A stretch of 17,156 bases of DNA, from positions 1 to 17,156 of the forward strand of contig JACETS010000039.1 in assembly GCA_013911195.1 (NCBI GenBank). The letters run 5' to 3'. The first letter of the stretch is position 1; each line of letters starts with the position of its first letter. The position numbers and the translations under genes were made by a program. Shown in pieces: positions 1 through 6,298 of the stretch. This DNA comes from Verrucomicrobiales bacterium. GTDB taxonomy: Bacteria > Verrucomicrobiota > Verrucomicrobiia > Verrucomicrobiales > DEV007. The notes under the pieces were generated by a model. That model was not told the origin of the DNA. It was given only the letters and a program-made list of their open reading frames with translations, and made no database searches.

Positions 1-1033
1 TCATTCCTTTTGAAGCAGCGGTATGTAGCTGATCTCGATGTAAGCTAAAGCGTCTCCATACAATAATGGGATATCCTTTTTCCAAATACTTCTGAGCCCT
101 ATTAAAATCAAAACTTCTTCCTCTTTGTAAAGTGGCTTTACATTCCTCAGCGGCCGCTCTGTATAGGTCCAACATTTTAGAACCTTTTGCAGAATCACTA
201 TATCTAAACCTTGCTCCTGCTGCGAGAGAATCTGTACTCATTCTTAACCCGATATGATAAGTAGCCATTCCTAAAGTGTTAACGGCGCAATATGGCTTTA
301 GTCCTTGTTGAAAAATTGGTATGTCGGTTATATTTAAGTCACCGTTCGAATGGATAGAAATTTTTTCTTCGAGAATTTGTCTTCGCTTTCGAGTACTTAA
401 TTCCCGAACGTTTGGATCCAAATAACTTTCGCTAAGATCCTCAGTTCTCATAATTATAAGGCTGATACTATTATCTTCTTTTGCTGCTAATCGAACAGTC
501 AAATTTTCAATCTCATAGTCAATGTAATGATTGCGGAGATATTTTGTAATTCCTACATATGAATCATTTGGAGATTTCTGTGCGTATTTGGAGAGCTGTT
601 TTTTGATGCCTGTTTCAATTTCATCATATTTTTTTCTGAATAATCTTTTTATTGTAGCTAAATTTTCTTTTTTGATTGTGTTTTCACTTTGTTTTCCAAA
701 ATCTCCTGAGTCCAGATACATTATCGAAATGGATTTTATTTTTTTACCCTCATAGTTTGCATACACTGATGTAGGGTGATAACCCCAAATTAACGGCCGA
801 ACTGAGAGCATTAAAATTGTATCCTTATCAATTGAGGGAATTCGTTTCCATTGGCCTGGTAAGTCATTATCTTCCCATATTGAGGTAGCTATTAATTTTT
901 CAGTAAAATCATTAGCAATCTTCTGTGGTAAAAAAGTTGCCCCAAATAGGTTGCCTCCAAAATTTTGTGGAATGGAGTAGCAATTATGGCCATAACTTAG
1001 AAGGCAGAAGACAACGATCAGTAATAGTTTCAT
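1..1033 (-). CDS. Secreted C39-like (papain-fold) cysteine peptidase, 3' end cut by window edge
   Basis: The reading frame is open from the ATG at 1033 to the left edge: 344 codons with no stop, so the C-terminus lies outside the window. The N-terminus (MKLLLIVVFCLLSYGHNCYS) is a typical Sec signal peptide, so the protein should be exported. Residues 20-235 match no family I recognise. Near residue 240 comes IPIFQQGLKPYCAVNTLGMA, the layout of C39-like peptidases: Gln243 as oxyanion residue six positions before the putative nucleophile Cys249, followed by a helix. Near the edge, GYPIIVWRRFSLHRDQLH resembles the strand before the catalytic His, which is either one of the visible histidines or just outside the window. 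Processing or degradation of proteins in the envelope is the likely role; the substrate is unknown. The gene is transcribed away from psd. Family assignment is fairly sure, function is inference. Confidence 0.72.
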   Translation of the reverse strand, partial: MKLLLIVVFCLLSYGHNCYSIPQNFGGNLFGATFLPQKIANDFTEKLIATSIWEDNDLPGQWKRIPSIDKDTILMLSVRPLIWGYHPTSVYANYEGKKIKSISIMYLDSGDFGKQSENTIKKENLATIKRLFRKKYDEIETGIKKQLSKYAQKSPNDSYVGITKYLRNHYIDYEIENLTVRLAAKEDNSISLIIMRTEDLSESYLDPNVRELSTRKRRQILEEKISIHSNGDLNITDIPIFQQGLKPYCAVNTLGMATYHIGLRMSTDSLAAGARFRYSDSAKGSKMLDLYRAAAEECKATLQRGRSFDFNRAQKYLEKGYPIIVWRRFSLHRDQLHTAASKGM

Positions 1034-1090
1034 CACTTATTTTCTAATATTAACAACATTTCTTATTTAGATAAGTGATAAGTTAGAAAA
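1032..1090. repeat. Two interleaved inverted repeats at the start of the peptidase gene
   Basis: ATCACTTAT (1032-1040) is the perfect inverse of ATAAGTGAT (1071-1079), and TTTTCTAA (1040-1047) is the perfect inverse of TTAGAAAA (1083-1090). The arms alternate (A, B, A', B'), so both cannot form nested stems; as RNA they would make a pseudoknot or two competing stems. Arm A includes two bases of the peptidase start codon. A leader that masks the start, or overlapping operators, is possible. The stretch is AT-rich, so chance is a serious alternative. Confidence 0.4.
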
Positions 1091-1121
1091 TTTTTCTTTA
1101 ACTTTGAATAATTAACCAAAG

Positions 1122-1138
1122 TTGGCACGAGGCATGCT
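1122..1138 (+). promoter_or_regulatory. Sigma-54 (-24/-12) promoter candidate
   Basis: TTGGCACGAGGCATGCT fits the RpoN consensus TTGGCACG-N4-TTGCT with one mismatch (A for T just before TGC). The invariant GG (1124-1125) and GC (1136-1137) are separated by exactly 10 bases, as sigma-54 requires. The expected transcription start is about 1149. It lies just upstream of the hairpin at 1168-1258 and of psd, in the right orientation. A sigma-70 reading of the same bases (TTGGCA at 1122-1127, 17-base spacer, AATAAT at 1145-1150) is also possible and weakens certainty. Sigma-54 promoters need an activator, but I identified no upstream binding site. Confidence 0.6.
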
Positions 1139-1148
1139 TTATTTAATA

Positions 1149-1258
1149 ATATAGAGTGAGAGTATATCCGTCAGGGCAGAATTTCGCATATGCGCTCTAC
1201 CTAACTTTTTGAGGTTTCATTAGGTAAATAGAATTTCTGCCCTGGCGGAGTTTTTTTT
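1149..1258 (+). ncRNA. Candidate small RNA or psd leader, about 110 nt
   Basis: The segment from the predicted start (about 1149) to the T-run at 1258 would give a short, strongly folded RNA. Inside the long outer stem sit a perfect 10-base palindrome CGCATATGCG (1185-1194) and a 7-bp stem, TACCTAA (1198-1204) with TTAGGTA (1220-1226), enclosing a 15-base loop CTTTTTGAGGTTTCA. I found no convincing ORF in it. It could be an independent sRNA, or an attenuated leader of psd, which begins 49 bases after the T-run. I recognise no Rfam riboswitch class in it. Confidence 0.45.
1168..1258 (+). terminator. Long-stem intrinsic terminator or attenuator upstream of psd
   Basis: The left arm 1168-1185 pairs with the right arm 1231-1248 over 18 positions with one G-U pair and one U-U mismatch. 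The outer 14 pairs are uninterrupted and GC-rich. Two bases later comes a run of eight T (1251-1258). There is no matching A-run on the left, so it works only on the plus strand. No plus-strand gene lies upstream within the window, so whatever it stops must start in the same gap. Confidence 0.7.
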
Positions 1259-1307
1259 CAAGAACTAACTCTATTGAATCTACATTAGTATAGGCGATAG
1301 TGGATTA

Positions 1308-2207
1308 ATGGCAGAAAATCAGTTGGTCACGTTTTTTAATCGTTACACTCAAAAAATGGAAACTGAAGCCATTTACGGTGAGTCTTATCTTAAGTTTATC
1401 TACGGAAATCCTCTCGGCAAATTAGCGTTATGGGCGGCAGTCAAAAGATCTTTTTTTTCTAAGTGGTACGGTTCTAGGATGTCAGCTCAAAGTTCTGCCA
1501 AAAAAATCAGTCCTTTTATTTCAGATTATAAATTAGATGATTCACAATTTGTTGATTTACTGGAAAATTTCAAAAGCTTTAACGATTTTTTCTCGAGAAA
1601 ATTAAAGAGTTCATCCCGACCGATACAAGGCACTGACAATCAGTTAATCTTTCCAGCTGATGGTAGGCACATTGTAGTTAACGACTTATCTCGGGAACAA
1701 GCTATCTGGGCCAAAGGACAATCATTTGATTTAAAAAAACTTTTAGGTTCTGCTGATAGAGCTGAGCGATATCAACATGGATCCGTATTAATCTCAAGAC
1801 TATGCCCTACGGATTATCATAGGTTTCATTTTCCTTGTGGCGGTATTATTTCAGAGTCAGAGATTATGAATGGGTATTTATATTCGGTGAATCCTATAGC
1901 TCTGATGAGAAATATTTCTTATCTCTGGCAAAATAAGCGTTCTGTTACAGAATTAAATTCAGATACCTTTGGTAAGGTTTGCCTTCTCGAGGTTGGAGCA
2001 ACTTGTGTTGGAGGTATTATACAAACATTTGATAAGGGCGATGTTCGCAAGGGAGAAGAAAAGGGATACTTTAGATTCGGAGGATCAATGACTATGATTT
2101 TTTTAGAGCCAGGAGTAGTGACTTTTTCAGATGATCTCTTAGAGCAAAGCAAGAATGGAATAGAGCTCTACGCACTTATGGGAGACGTATGCGCTCAAGC
2201 CAATTAA
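1308..2207 (+). CDS. psd: Phosphatidylserine decarboxylase proenzyme
   Basis: Makes phosphatidylethanolamine from phosphatidylserine at the membrane, using a pyruvoyl group produced by self-cleavage. Family landmarks are in order: FNDFFSRKL (91-99), PADG with Asp118, LCPTDYHRFHFP (165-176) with His171 and His174, GNG-like region near 188, and FGGSMTMIF (257-265). Asp118, His174 and Ser260 match the Asp-His-Ser autocleavage triad; cleavage before Ser260 would leave a 40-residue alpha chain. The processing motif is GGSM rather than the usual LGST/GGST, which is unusual but keeps the essential serine. At 299 residues the length is normal for the larger (type II-like) bacterial enzymes. The ATG at 1308 has no clear ribosome binding site. 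No phosphatidylserine synthase gene is in the window. Its end lies 2 bases from the convergent ispA. Confidence 0.93.
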   Translation: MAENQLVTFFNRYTQKMETEAIYGESYLKFIYGNPLGKLALWAAVKRSFFSKWYGSRMSAQSSAKKISPFISDYKLDDSQFVDLLENFKSFNDFFSRKLKSSSRPIQGTDNQLIFPADGRHIVVNDLSREQAIWAKGQSFDLKKLLGSADRAERYQHGSVLISRLCPTDYHRFHFPCGGIISESEIMNGYLYSVNPIALMRNISYLWQNKRSVTELNSDTFGKVCLLEVGATCVGGIIQTFDKGDVRKGEEKGYFRFGGSMTMIFLEPGVVTFSDDLLEQSKNGIELYALMGDVCAQAN

Positions 2208-2209
2208 AT

Positions 2210-3103
2210 TTAATATTCCCTATCCAACAAATAGTTGGCTAATTCTTCTAATCTTTTACCTTTGCTTTTAAATGGTTTAAGTGCGTTGATTGCCTGTTTA
2301 GTGAGTTTTTCTGCAAGCCTTTTAGATTTATCTAAACCATGAATTGCTGGATAGGTGGCTTTATTAACCGCCTCGTCTTTACCTGCACTTTTTCCGAGCG
2401 TCTCACTTGATTGAGTTACGTCAAGAATGTCATCAATAACTTGAAATGCTAATCCTGTACATTGTCCAAATTCCTCAAGATGTTGAACCTTTTTGTCTGT
2501 CGCTCCCGCTGACATAGCACCAAGTTTTAAAGAGCTAGTTAATAGAGCAGCAGTTTTACTTTGGTGAATAAATTTTAGAGTCCTTGCACTAATATCGTTA
2601 TTTTCTCCCTCCAAATCTAAAACTTGCCCTCCAACAAGGTGCTTGCTTCCTGAAGTTATTGCTAATTCTCTAACCATATCTCCATTGTTGTACCGTTTGT
2701 TTGATTTTGCTGTGCTAATTATTTCAAACGCCAATGTTAATAGGGCATCTCCAGCCAATACGGCGACTGGTTCTCCATAAACTTTATGATTGGTGGGTTT
2801 TCCTCTCCTCATGTCATCATCATCCATGCATGGAAGATCGTCATGTATTAATGAATAAGTATGGATACATTCAACAGCGCATGCTGCCGGTATAGCTTGT
2901 GAGGGGTTTCCTCCACAAGCTTCTGCCGCAGCCAGACATAATATAGGGCGCAACCTTTTTCCTCCTGCGAATAGACTGTAGCGCATGGATTTATGAAGGG
3001 TCTTTGGGCGTATCGAAGATTTAGGCAAAAAGGAATCGAGTGCTTGATCGATTATTTTTCTTTGTTTAGCGGCGTAAGCCGTTAAGTCATCTGAGGTTCC
3101 CAT
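2210..3103 (-). CDS. ispA: Farnesyl diphosphate synthase (trans-polyprenyl synthase)
   Basis: Condenses isopentenyl diphosphate with allylic diphosphates, giving the C15 (possibly C20) precursor of quinones, undecaprenol and carotenoids; cytoplasmic. The 297-residue protein has GGKRLRP (47-53), the first aspartate-rich motif DDLPCMD (88-94) in its bacterial six-residue-spaced form, GGQ (158-160), KTAALL (183-188) and the second motif DDILD (224-228), all intact. Tyr83, five residues before the first Asp pair, is the aromatic residue that usually limits chain length to C15, favouring FPP synthase over GGPP synthase; this is inference from the family. It is the second gene of an operon with asd, only 2 bases after the asd stop, without a recognisable Shine-Dalgarno sequence. 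Confidence 0.93.
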   Translation of the reverse strand: MGTSDDLTAYAAKQRKIIDQALDSFLPKSSIRPKTLHKSMRYSLFAGGKRLRPILCLAAAEACGGNPSQAIPAACAVECIHTYSLIHDDLPCMDDDDMRRGKPTNHKVYGEPVAVLAGDALLTLAFEIISTAKSNKRYNNGDMVRELAITSGSKHLVGGQVLDLEGENNDISARTLKFIHQSKTAALLTSSLKLGAMSAGATDKKVQHLEEFGQCTGLAFQVIDDILDVTQSSETLGKSAGKDEAVNKATYPAIHGLDKSKRLAEKLTKQAINALKPFKSKGKRLEELANYLLDREY

Positions 3104-3105
3104 AT

Positions 3106-4104
3106 TTAATTGAGTAATTCCGCAATTTGAACGGCATTAAGTGCAGCTCCTTTTCTTACCTGGTCACCAACGACCCAAAAAGAGAGAGCTTTATCTAATA
3201 CAATATCTTTACGAACTCTTCCCACTAGACAATCGTCTTTGTTGGTTGTGTCTAATGGAGTAGGAAAGATTCCAGAATCTGGTTCATCCATAATTCCAAC
3301 ACCATCGGCCTGATCAATTAAAATTCTTGCCTCCTCAATATCAGGATCAGATTCAAATTGAGCTGTTACAGCTATGGAATGTGAGCGATAAACAGGCACC
3401 CGAACACAAGTCACTGATGCCTTTAAATTAGGTGTTCCGAGTATCTTGCGCCCTTCGTTTTCCATTTTCATTTCTTCTTTGGTGTATCCATTTTCAAGGA
3501 ATATATCAACCTGAGGAATGACGTTGTGGGCTATTTGGCACGGGTAAACTTTTTTTTCAATTTCATTACCATTGGCAATTGCGCTAATTTGAGATTTTAA
3601 CTCCTCAATTCCTTGAGCTCCACTGCCAGAAACTGCTTGATAACTTGAAGCAATAATATTCAAGGCTTTCCATTTTTTATGAAGTGGATTTAAGCCCATT
3701 AAAGTGACTATAGTTGTGCAGTTTGGGTTCGCGATAATTCCACTATGATTTTGTGCTTCTTCGGGATTTATCTCAGGTACCACCAATGGAACAGTTTCAT
3801 CCATTCTGAACGCAGAGGAATTGTCGACGACTACGGCTCCTGCCTCCGCTGCAATTGGAGCATATGTTTTTGAAATTCCTCCTCCAGCACTGAAAAGAGC
3901 AATATCTATTCCTTCAAAAGATTTTTCAGTAAGTTCCTGTATGCTAATTTCATGACCTCTAAAATTTATTTTTTTACCAGCTGACCTTGCAGAGGCAAGG
4001 GGCCTAAGTTCTTTGACTGGAAAATTTCTCTCTTCCAAACAATTAATCATTTCTTGTCCTACTGCTCCTGTGATTCCTACAATTGCTATATTAGGTTCTG
4101 CCAT
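3106..4104 (-). CDS. asd: Aspartate-semialdehyde dehydrogenase
   Basis: Reduces aspartyl phosphate to aspartate semialdehyde with NADPH, the branch point to lysine/diaminopimelate, threonine and methionine; cytoplasmic. The 332-residue length is normal. The NADP-binding motif GITGAVGQEM (10-19) opens the protein. The nucleophile Cys129 sits in IIANPNCTTI, and AVSGSGAQGIEEL (157-169) and RVPVYRSHS (235-243), with the acid/base His242, are typical of the family. It is the first gene of a two-gene operon with ispA and is divergent from the L,D-transpeptidase gene 56 bases away. metX further along acts downstream in the methionine branch, and the diaminopimelate branch feeds cell-wall crosslinks. 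No key residue is missing. Confidence 0.95.
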   Translation of the reverse strand: MAEPNIAIVGITGAVGQEMINCLEERNFPVKELRPLASARSAGKKINFRGHEISIQELTEKSFEGIDIALFSAGGGISKTYAPIAAEAGAVVVDNSSAFRMDETVPLVVPEINPEEAQNHSGIIANPNCTTIVTLMGLNPLHKKWKALNIIASSYQAVSGSGAQGIEELKSQISAIANGNEIEKKVYPCQIAHNVIPQVDIFLENGYTKEEMKMENEGRKILGTPNLKASVTCVRVPVYRSHSIAVTAQFESDPDIEEARILIDQADGVGIMDEPDSGIFPTPLDTTNKDDCLVGRVRKDIVLDKALSFWVVGDQVRKGAALNAVQIAELLN

Positions 4105-4160
4105 GAATTTTTTCTTTAGTACGGTTTTTGTCGAGTCTATGATATTAGCTTCTAGTCAGG

Positions 4161-4631
4161 ATGATGCAAACTGGAGAAATTTATAATTTGGAAATTTCAA
4201 TACGAAATCAGCAAATGCGCTTGTATTTTGATGTTAATGAATACAAAGAATATCAAATTTCGTCATCGAGATTTGGTATCGGGTATGAAGTTGATAGTTA
4301 TAAGACACCCATTGGTAATTTTGAAATTAAGCGAATGATTGGTGCTGGAGAACCATTAGGAACGGTTTTTAAAGGTAGATCAGTTTGCGGTATTCATGAC
4401 TTTGATTGCAAAATTGACGAAGATTTAATTCTCACTAGGATTCTTTGGTTGAATGGTTTAGATAATCTGAATTCAAATACTTTTGACAGATACATATACA
4501 TTCATGGAACTAATCATGAAAAAGAGCTCGGTAAACCTGCAAGTATGGGGTGCATCAGAATGTCTAATCGCGACATTTTAGAGGTTTATGAACTTTTATC
4601 TATAGGTGATAAAGTCCTAATAACTGAGTAA
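4161..4631 (+). CDS. L,D-transpeptidase (YkuD domain), no signal peptide
   Basis: YkuD-fold cysteine enzyme; relatives form 3-3 crosslinks in peptidoglycan or attach proteins to it. The catalytic motif is complete: IHGTN (114-118, His115) and ASMGCIRMSN (127-136, nucleophile Cys131, Arg133). TPIGNFEI (49-56) is the other conserved strand. The 156 residues are essentially only the catalytic domain. The odd point is the lack of a signal peptide or membrane anchor. A TAG stop lies in frame at 4146-4148, so no longer start is possible. Two adjacent ATGs (4161, 4164) are available, with AGG directly before the first. Either it is exported without a classical signal or it acts in the cytoplasm; I cannot tell. 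The small lipoprotein gene follows 87 bases later on the same strand. Confidence 0.85.
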   Translation: MMQTGEIYNLEISIRNQQMRLYFDVNEYKEYQISSSRFGIGYEVDSYKTPIGNFEIKRMIGAGEPLGTVFKGRSVCGIHDFDCKIDEDLILTRILWLNGLDNLNSNTFDRYIYIHGTNHEKELGKPASMGCIRMSNRDILEVYELLSIGDKVLITE

Positions 4632-4718
4632 TTTTAGGTATAACTTGCAAAGCGATTGGACTAGATTAACCTCATCTTGAACTAGCATTATAACTTTTAA
4701 ATTTTTAATATACTATTT

Positions 4719-4856
4719 ATGAAAACTATCCGAATTATCTCGTTGGCCTTAACAGCAGTAAGCTTACTTCTTTTTGGAGCTTGCAAGAATAAGGATGCCG
4801 GTTATCAAACAGCTCCGCCAGTTGCACCAGGGAGTTATATTGATAGCGGAAAATAG
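4719..4856 (+). CDS. Small lipoprotein of 45 residues
   Basis: ATG at 4719 opens a 45-codon frame ending with TAG at 4854-4856. The protein has a Lys/Arg n-region, a hydrophobic stretch and a clear lipobox, LLLFGAC, with Cys22 as the lipidated residue. The mature part would be only 24 residues, hydrophilic and Pro-rich (APPVAPGSY). This is the organisation of tiny entericidin-like or structural lipoproteins, but I recognise no named family. It lies downstream of the L,D-transpeptidase and is followed by a strong intrinsic terminator, which supports a real transcript. No good Shine-Dalgarno sequence precedes it, as for most genes here. Anchoring in the outer or inner membrane is the likely fate; function unknown. 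Confidence 0.75.
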   Translation: MKTIRIISLALTAVSLLLFGACKNKDAGYQTAPPVAPGSYIDSGK

Positions 4857-4877
4857 TTTTTCAGCATCATAATTTTG

Positions 4878-4911
4878 AAAGGCAGGTGAAAGTTCACCTG
4901 CCTTTTTTTTT
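4878..4911 (+). terminator. Intrinsic terminator after the lipoprotein gene, overlapping the mpg end
   Basis: GGCAGGTGAA (4881-4890) pairs perfectly with TTCACCTGCC (4893-4902), extendable by AAA/TTT, and is followed by nine T (4903-4911). The right arm and the T-run are also the last codons of the minus-strand mpg gene (Lys-Lys-Lys-Gly-Arg-stop), so one sequence serves as terminator and coding region. On the minus strand only a short T-run follows the stem, so termination of mpg there would be weaker. Confidence 0.88.
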
Positions 4912-5466
4912 GCTAACGAAGTCACTATCATCTTCAAGGAAACGCCATAAAAGATCTTTTGATCTGCTTATACCAATACGTCGATCGGAGATAACTCTGA
5001 TTTTTTCATTAGTATCCTCAAACCAAAATTTGCTAGATTTTTTCGTAAATGATTGTCCATGATGTTCCCCATTTATGTTTAGTGCTATCGTTAGTTTTCC
5101 GGGACCTGAGCACAGATTCTTTACGTCTTTAGTAGCTCTTCTCTTTTGCATTGTTGTTATTCCTTTTTCAGGTCTTATTGCTCTTATGAGGACAAATCCA
5201 TGCCCTTGGTTGCCTTTGATAAGAACGTTTGCTAACCAGTACATTCCGTAATTAAGATAGATATATGCTGAGCCCGCCTCGTGATTTGTGATAAAGGTTC
5301 TCGCACTCGGTCTGTTGAATGTGTGTGCTGCCTCATCGTTATTAGCAGTATAAGCTTCTGTCTCGACAATGATACCAGAGCATCTTCCATGTACCAACCT
5401 CTTGCCTACTAAATTTTTTGCACAGTCAACTGGATCGTTTTCAAAAAATTTTGAAGATAGTCGCAC
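4894..5466 (-). CDS. mpg: 3-methyladenine DNA glycosylase (AAG/MPG family)
   Basis: Removes alkylated bases such as 3-methyladenine and hypoxanthine from DNA, the first step of base-excision repair. The 190-residue length fits the family. IIVETEAY (32-39) holds the catalytic Glu37 and the base-stacking Tyr39; DEAAH (44-48) gives the His48 equivalent of human His136; LNYGMYW supplies the intercalating Tyr; and CSGPGKLTIAL is the conserved C-terminal loop. The start is GTG at 5464-5466, chosen because AGGAG lies six bases before it and the N-terminus then matches the family (FFENDPVDCAKNLVG). The C-terminal KKKGR is encoded by the terminator hairpin of the convergent lipoprotein gene. It follows the NIF3 gene by 29 bases, probably in one operon. 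Confidence 0.93.
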   Translation of the reverse strand: MRLSSKFFENDPVDCAKNLVGKRLVHGRCSGIIVETEAYTANNDEAAHTFNRPSARTFITNHEAGSAYIYLNYGMYWLANVLIKGNQGHGFVLIRAIRPEKGITTMQKRRATKDVKNLCSGPGKLTIALNINGEHHGQSFTKKSSKFWFEDTNEKIRVISDRRIGISRSKDLLWRFLEDDSDFVSKKKGR

Positions 5467-5472
5467 CCTAAG

Positions 5473-5477
5473 CTCCT
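5473..5477 (-). promoter_or_regulatory. Ribosome binding site deciding the GTG start of mpg
   Basis: Read on the minus strand this is AGGAG, six bases before the GTG at 5464-5466. It is the clearest Shine-Dalgarno sequence I found in the window, and it compensates for a non-ATG start. Confidence 0.75.
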
Positions 5478-5495
5478 CTCTATAATTAGCCTCGC

Positions 5496-6251
5496 CTACA
5501 ACCCAGTCGGATGATCGATAAAAATATTTTTTAAATTATATTTTTCAGCGATATGACGGGCTAATGCTTTAACGCCAAAAGTTTCGGTTGAGTAATGACC
5601 TGCATATATAAGGTTGACCCCAAGTTCTTCGGCGAGCGTATATGTATGGTGAGCGCCTTCCCCAGTTATGAATGTATCAACTCCTTGGTTTGCTGCAGAT
5701 TCGATCATTGATCCTGCACCTCCAGTAACCAAACCTATTTTTCTGATCTCCTCATTGCCACCTGGTGCCAAGTGTACTTTTCCATTCACAGCTTTTTCAA
5801 TCTTTCGAATTAAAGTTTTCCTCTTAATTTTTAAATTGTATTTGAGACCGATTTTTATTCCCTCCCAATCGAGGAAAGGTGTTCCTTTGCTTAAACCCAA
5901 TGCTTTTGCCAGCAGTATGTTATTTCCATATTTTGGATGGATATCGAGAGGAATGTGAGATGAATAGATAGCCATTCCTGCATCCATTGATAATTTTATT
6001 TTTTCATACAGAGCACCGTCAATTTTCTGTGTGCCGCCCCAAAACATCCCGTGATGAACAATAAGAAGATTCACTTTTGACTTAATTGCATCGTTAATTA
6101 CGGGTAATGCAGCATCTACTGCTGCGCCCACCTTTAGTATTTTTGAGTTACCTCGAAGTTGTAACCCGTTAATTGCCCCGGGATAATCAGGGATATCGTT
6201 ATTTTTTAGGGTCTTATCGAGATAATTAACAATTTTATCCAGCTTGTTCAT
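5496..6251 (-). CDS. NIF3-like dinuclear metal protein (GTP cyclohydrolase I type 2 / YbgI family)
   Basis: A widely conserved family with a two-metal centre; database names include Nif3-like and GTP cyclohydrolase 1 type 2, but the cellular role is unsettled. The 251 residues show all metal motifs: LLIVHHGMFWG (62-72; His66, His67), SSHIPLDIHP (97-106; Asp103) and YAGHYSTETFGV (216-227; His219, Glu223). PGAINGLQLRG (24-34) is the typical N-terminal signature. Length matches the short form without the inserted PII-like domain. It starts 47 bases from the divergent ychF and is followed by mpg, so the pair may be co-transcribed; pairing with a DNA-repair gene may be incidental. Confidence 0.9.
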   Translation of the reverse strand: MNKLDKIVNYLDKTLKNNDIPDYPGAINGLQLRGNSKILKVGAAVDAALPVINDAIKSKVNLLIVHHGMFWGGTQKIDGALYEKIKLSMDAGMAIYSSHIPLDIHPKYGNNILLAKALGLSKGTPFLDWEGIKIGLKYNLKIKRKTLIRKIEKAVNGKVHLAPGGNEEIRKIGLVTGGAGSMIESAANQGVDTFITGEGAHHTYTLAEELGVNLIYAGHYSTETFGVKALARHIAEKYNLKNIFIDHPTGL

Positions 6252-6298
6252 TTGATAACCTTGCGCAGACTGCTCTTCCCGTCTAGTCTCAGCATCCT

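Noticed and set aside
1..198. 65-codon minus-strand frame ending exactly at the left edge
   Set aside because: It lies in another frame of the longer open C39-like peptidase frame, which carries a signal peptide and a catalytic motif; its protein resembles nothing known.
1..1033. Possible frameshift or pseudogene at the left end because no complete gene is annotated there
   Set aside because: Codon-by-codon reading from 1033 to the edge shows one uninterrupted frame; the gene is cut by the window, not broken.
1185..1194. CGCATATGCG palindrome as a stand-alone protein-binding operator
   Set aside because: It sits inside the loop of a larger hairpin and is equally well explained as part of that RNA fold; no second copy was seen.
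1908..2152. Minus-strand frame opposite the psd C-terminal part
   Set aside because: It mirrors the conserved psd coding region, has no independent motif, and psd explains the sequence fully.
4857..4893. The hairpin at 4881-4902 as a bidirectional terminator also for mpg
   Set aside because: On the minus strand the stem is followed by only three T and then mixed sequence, and the mpg stop codon is inside the stem, so efficient termination there is doubtful.
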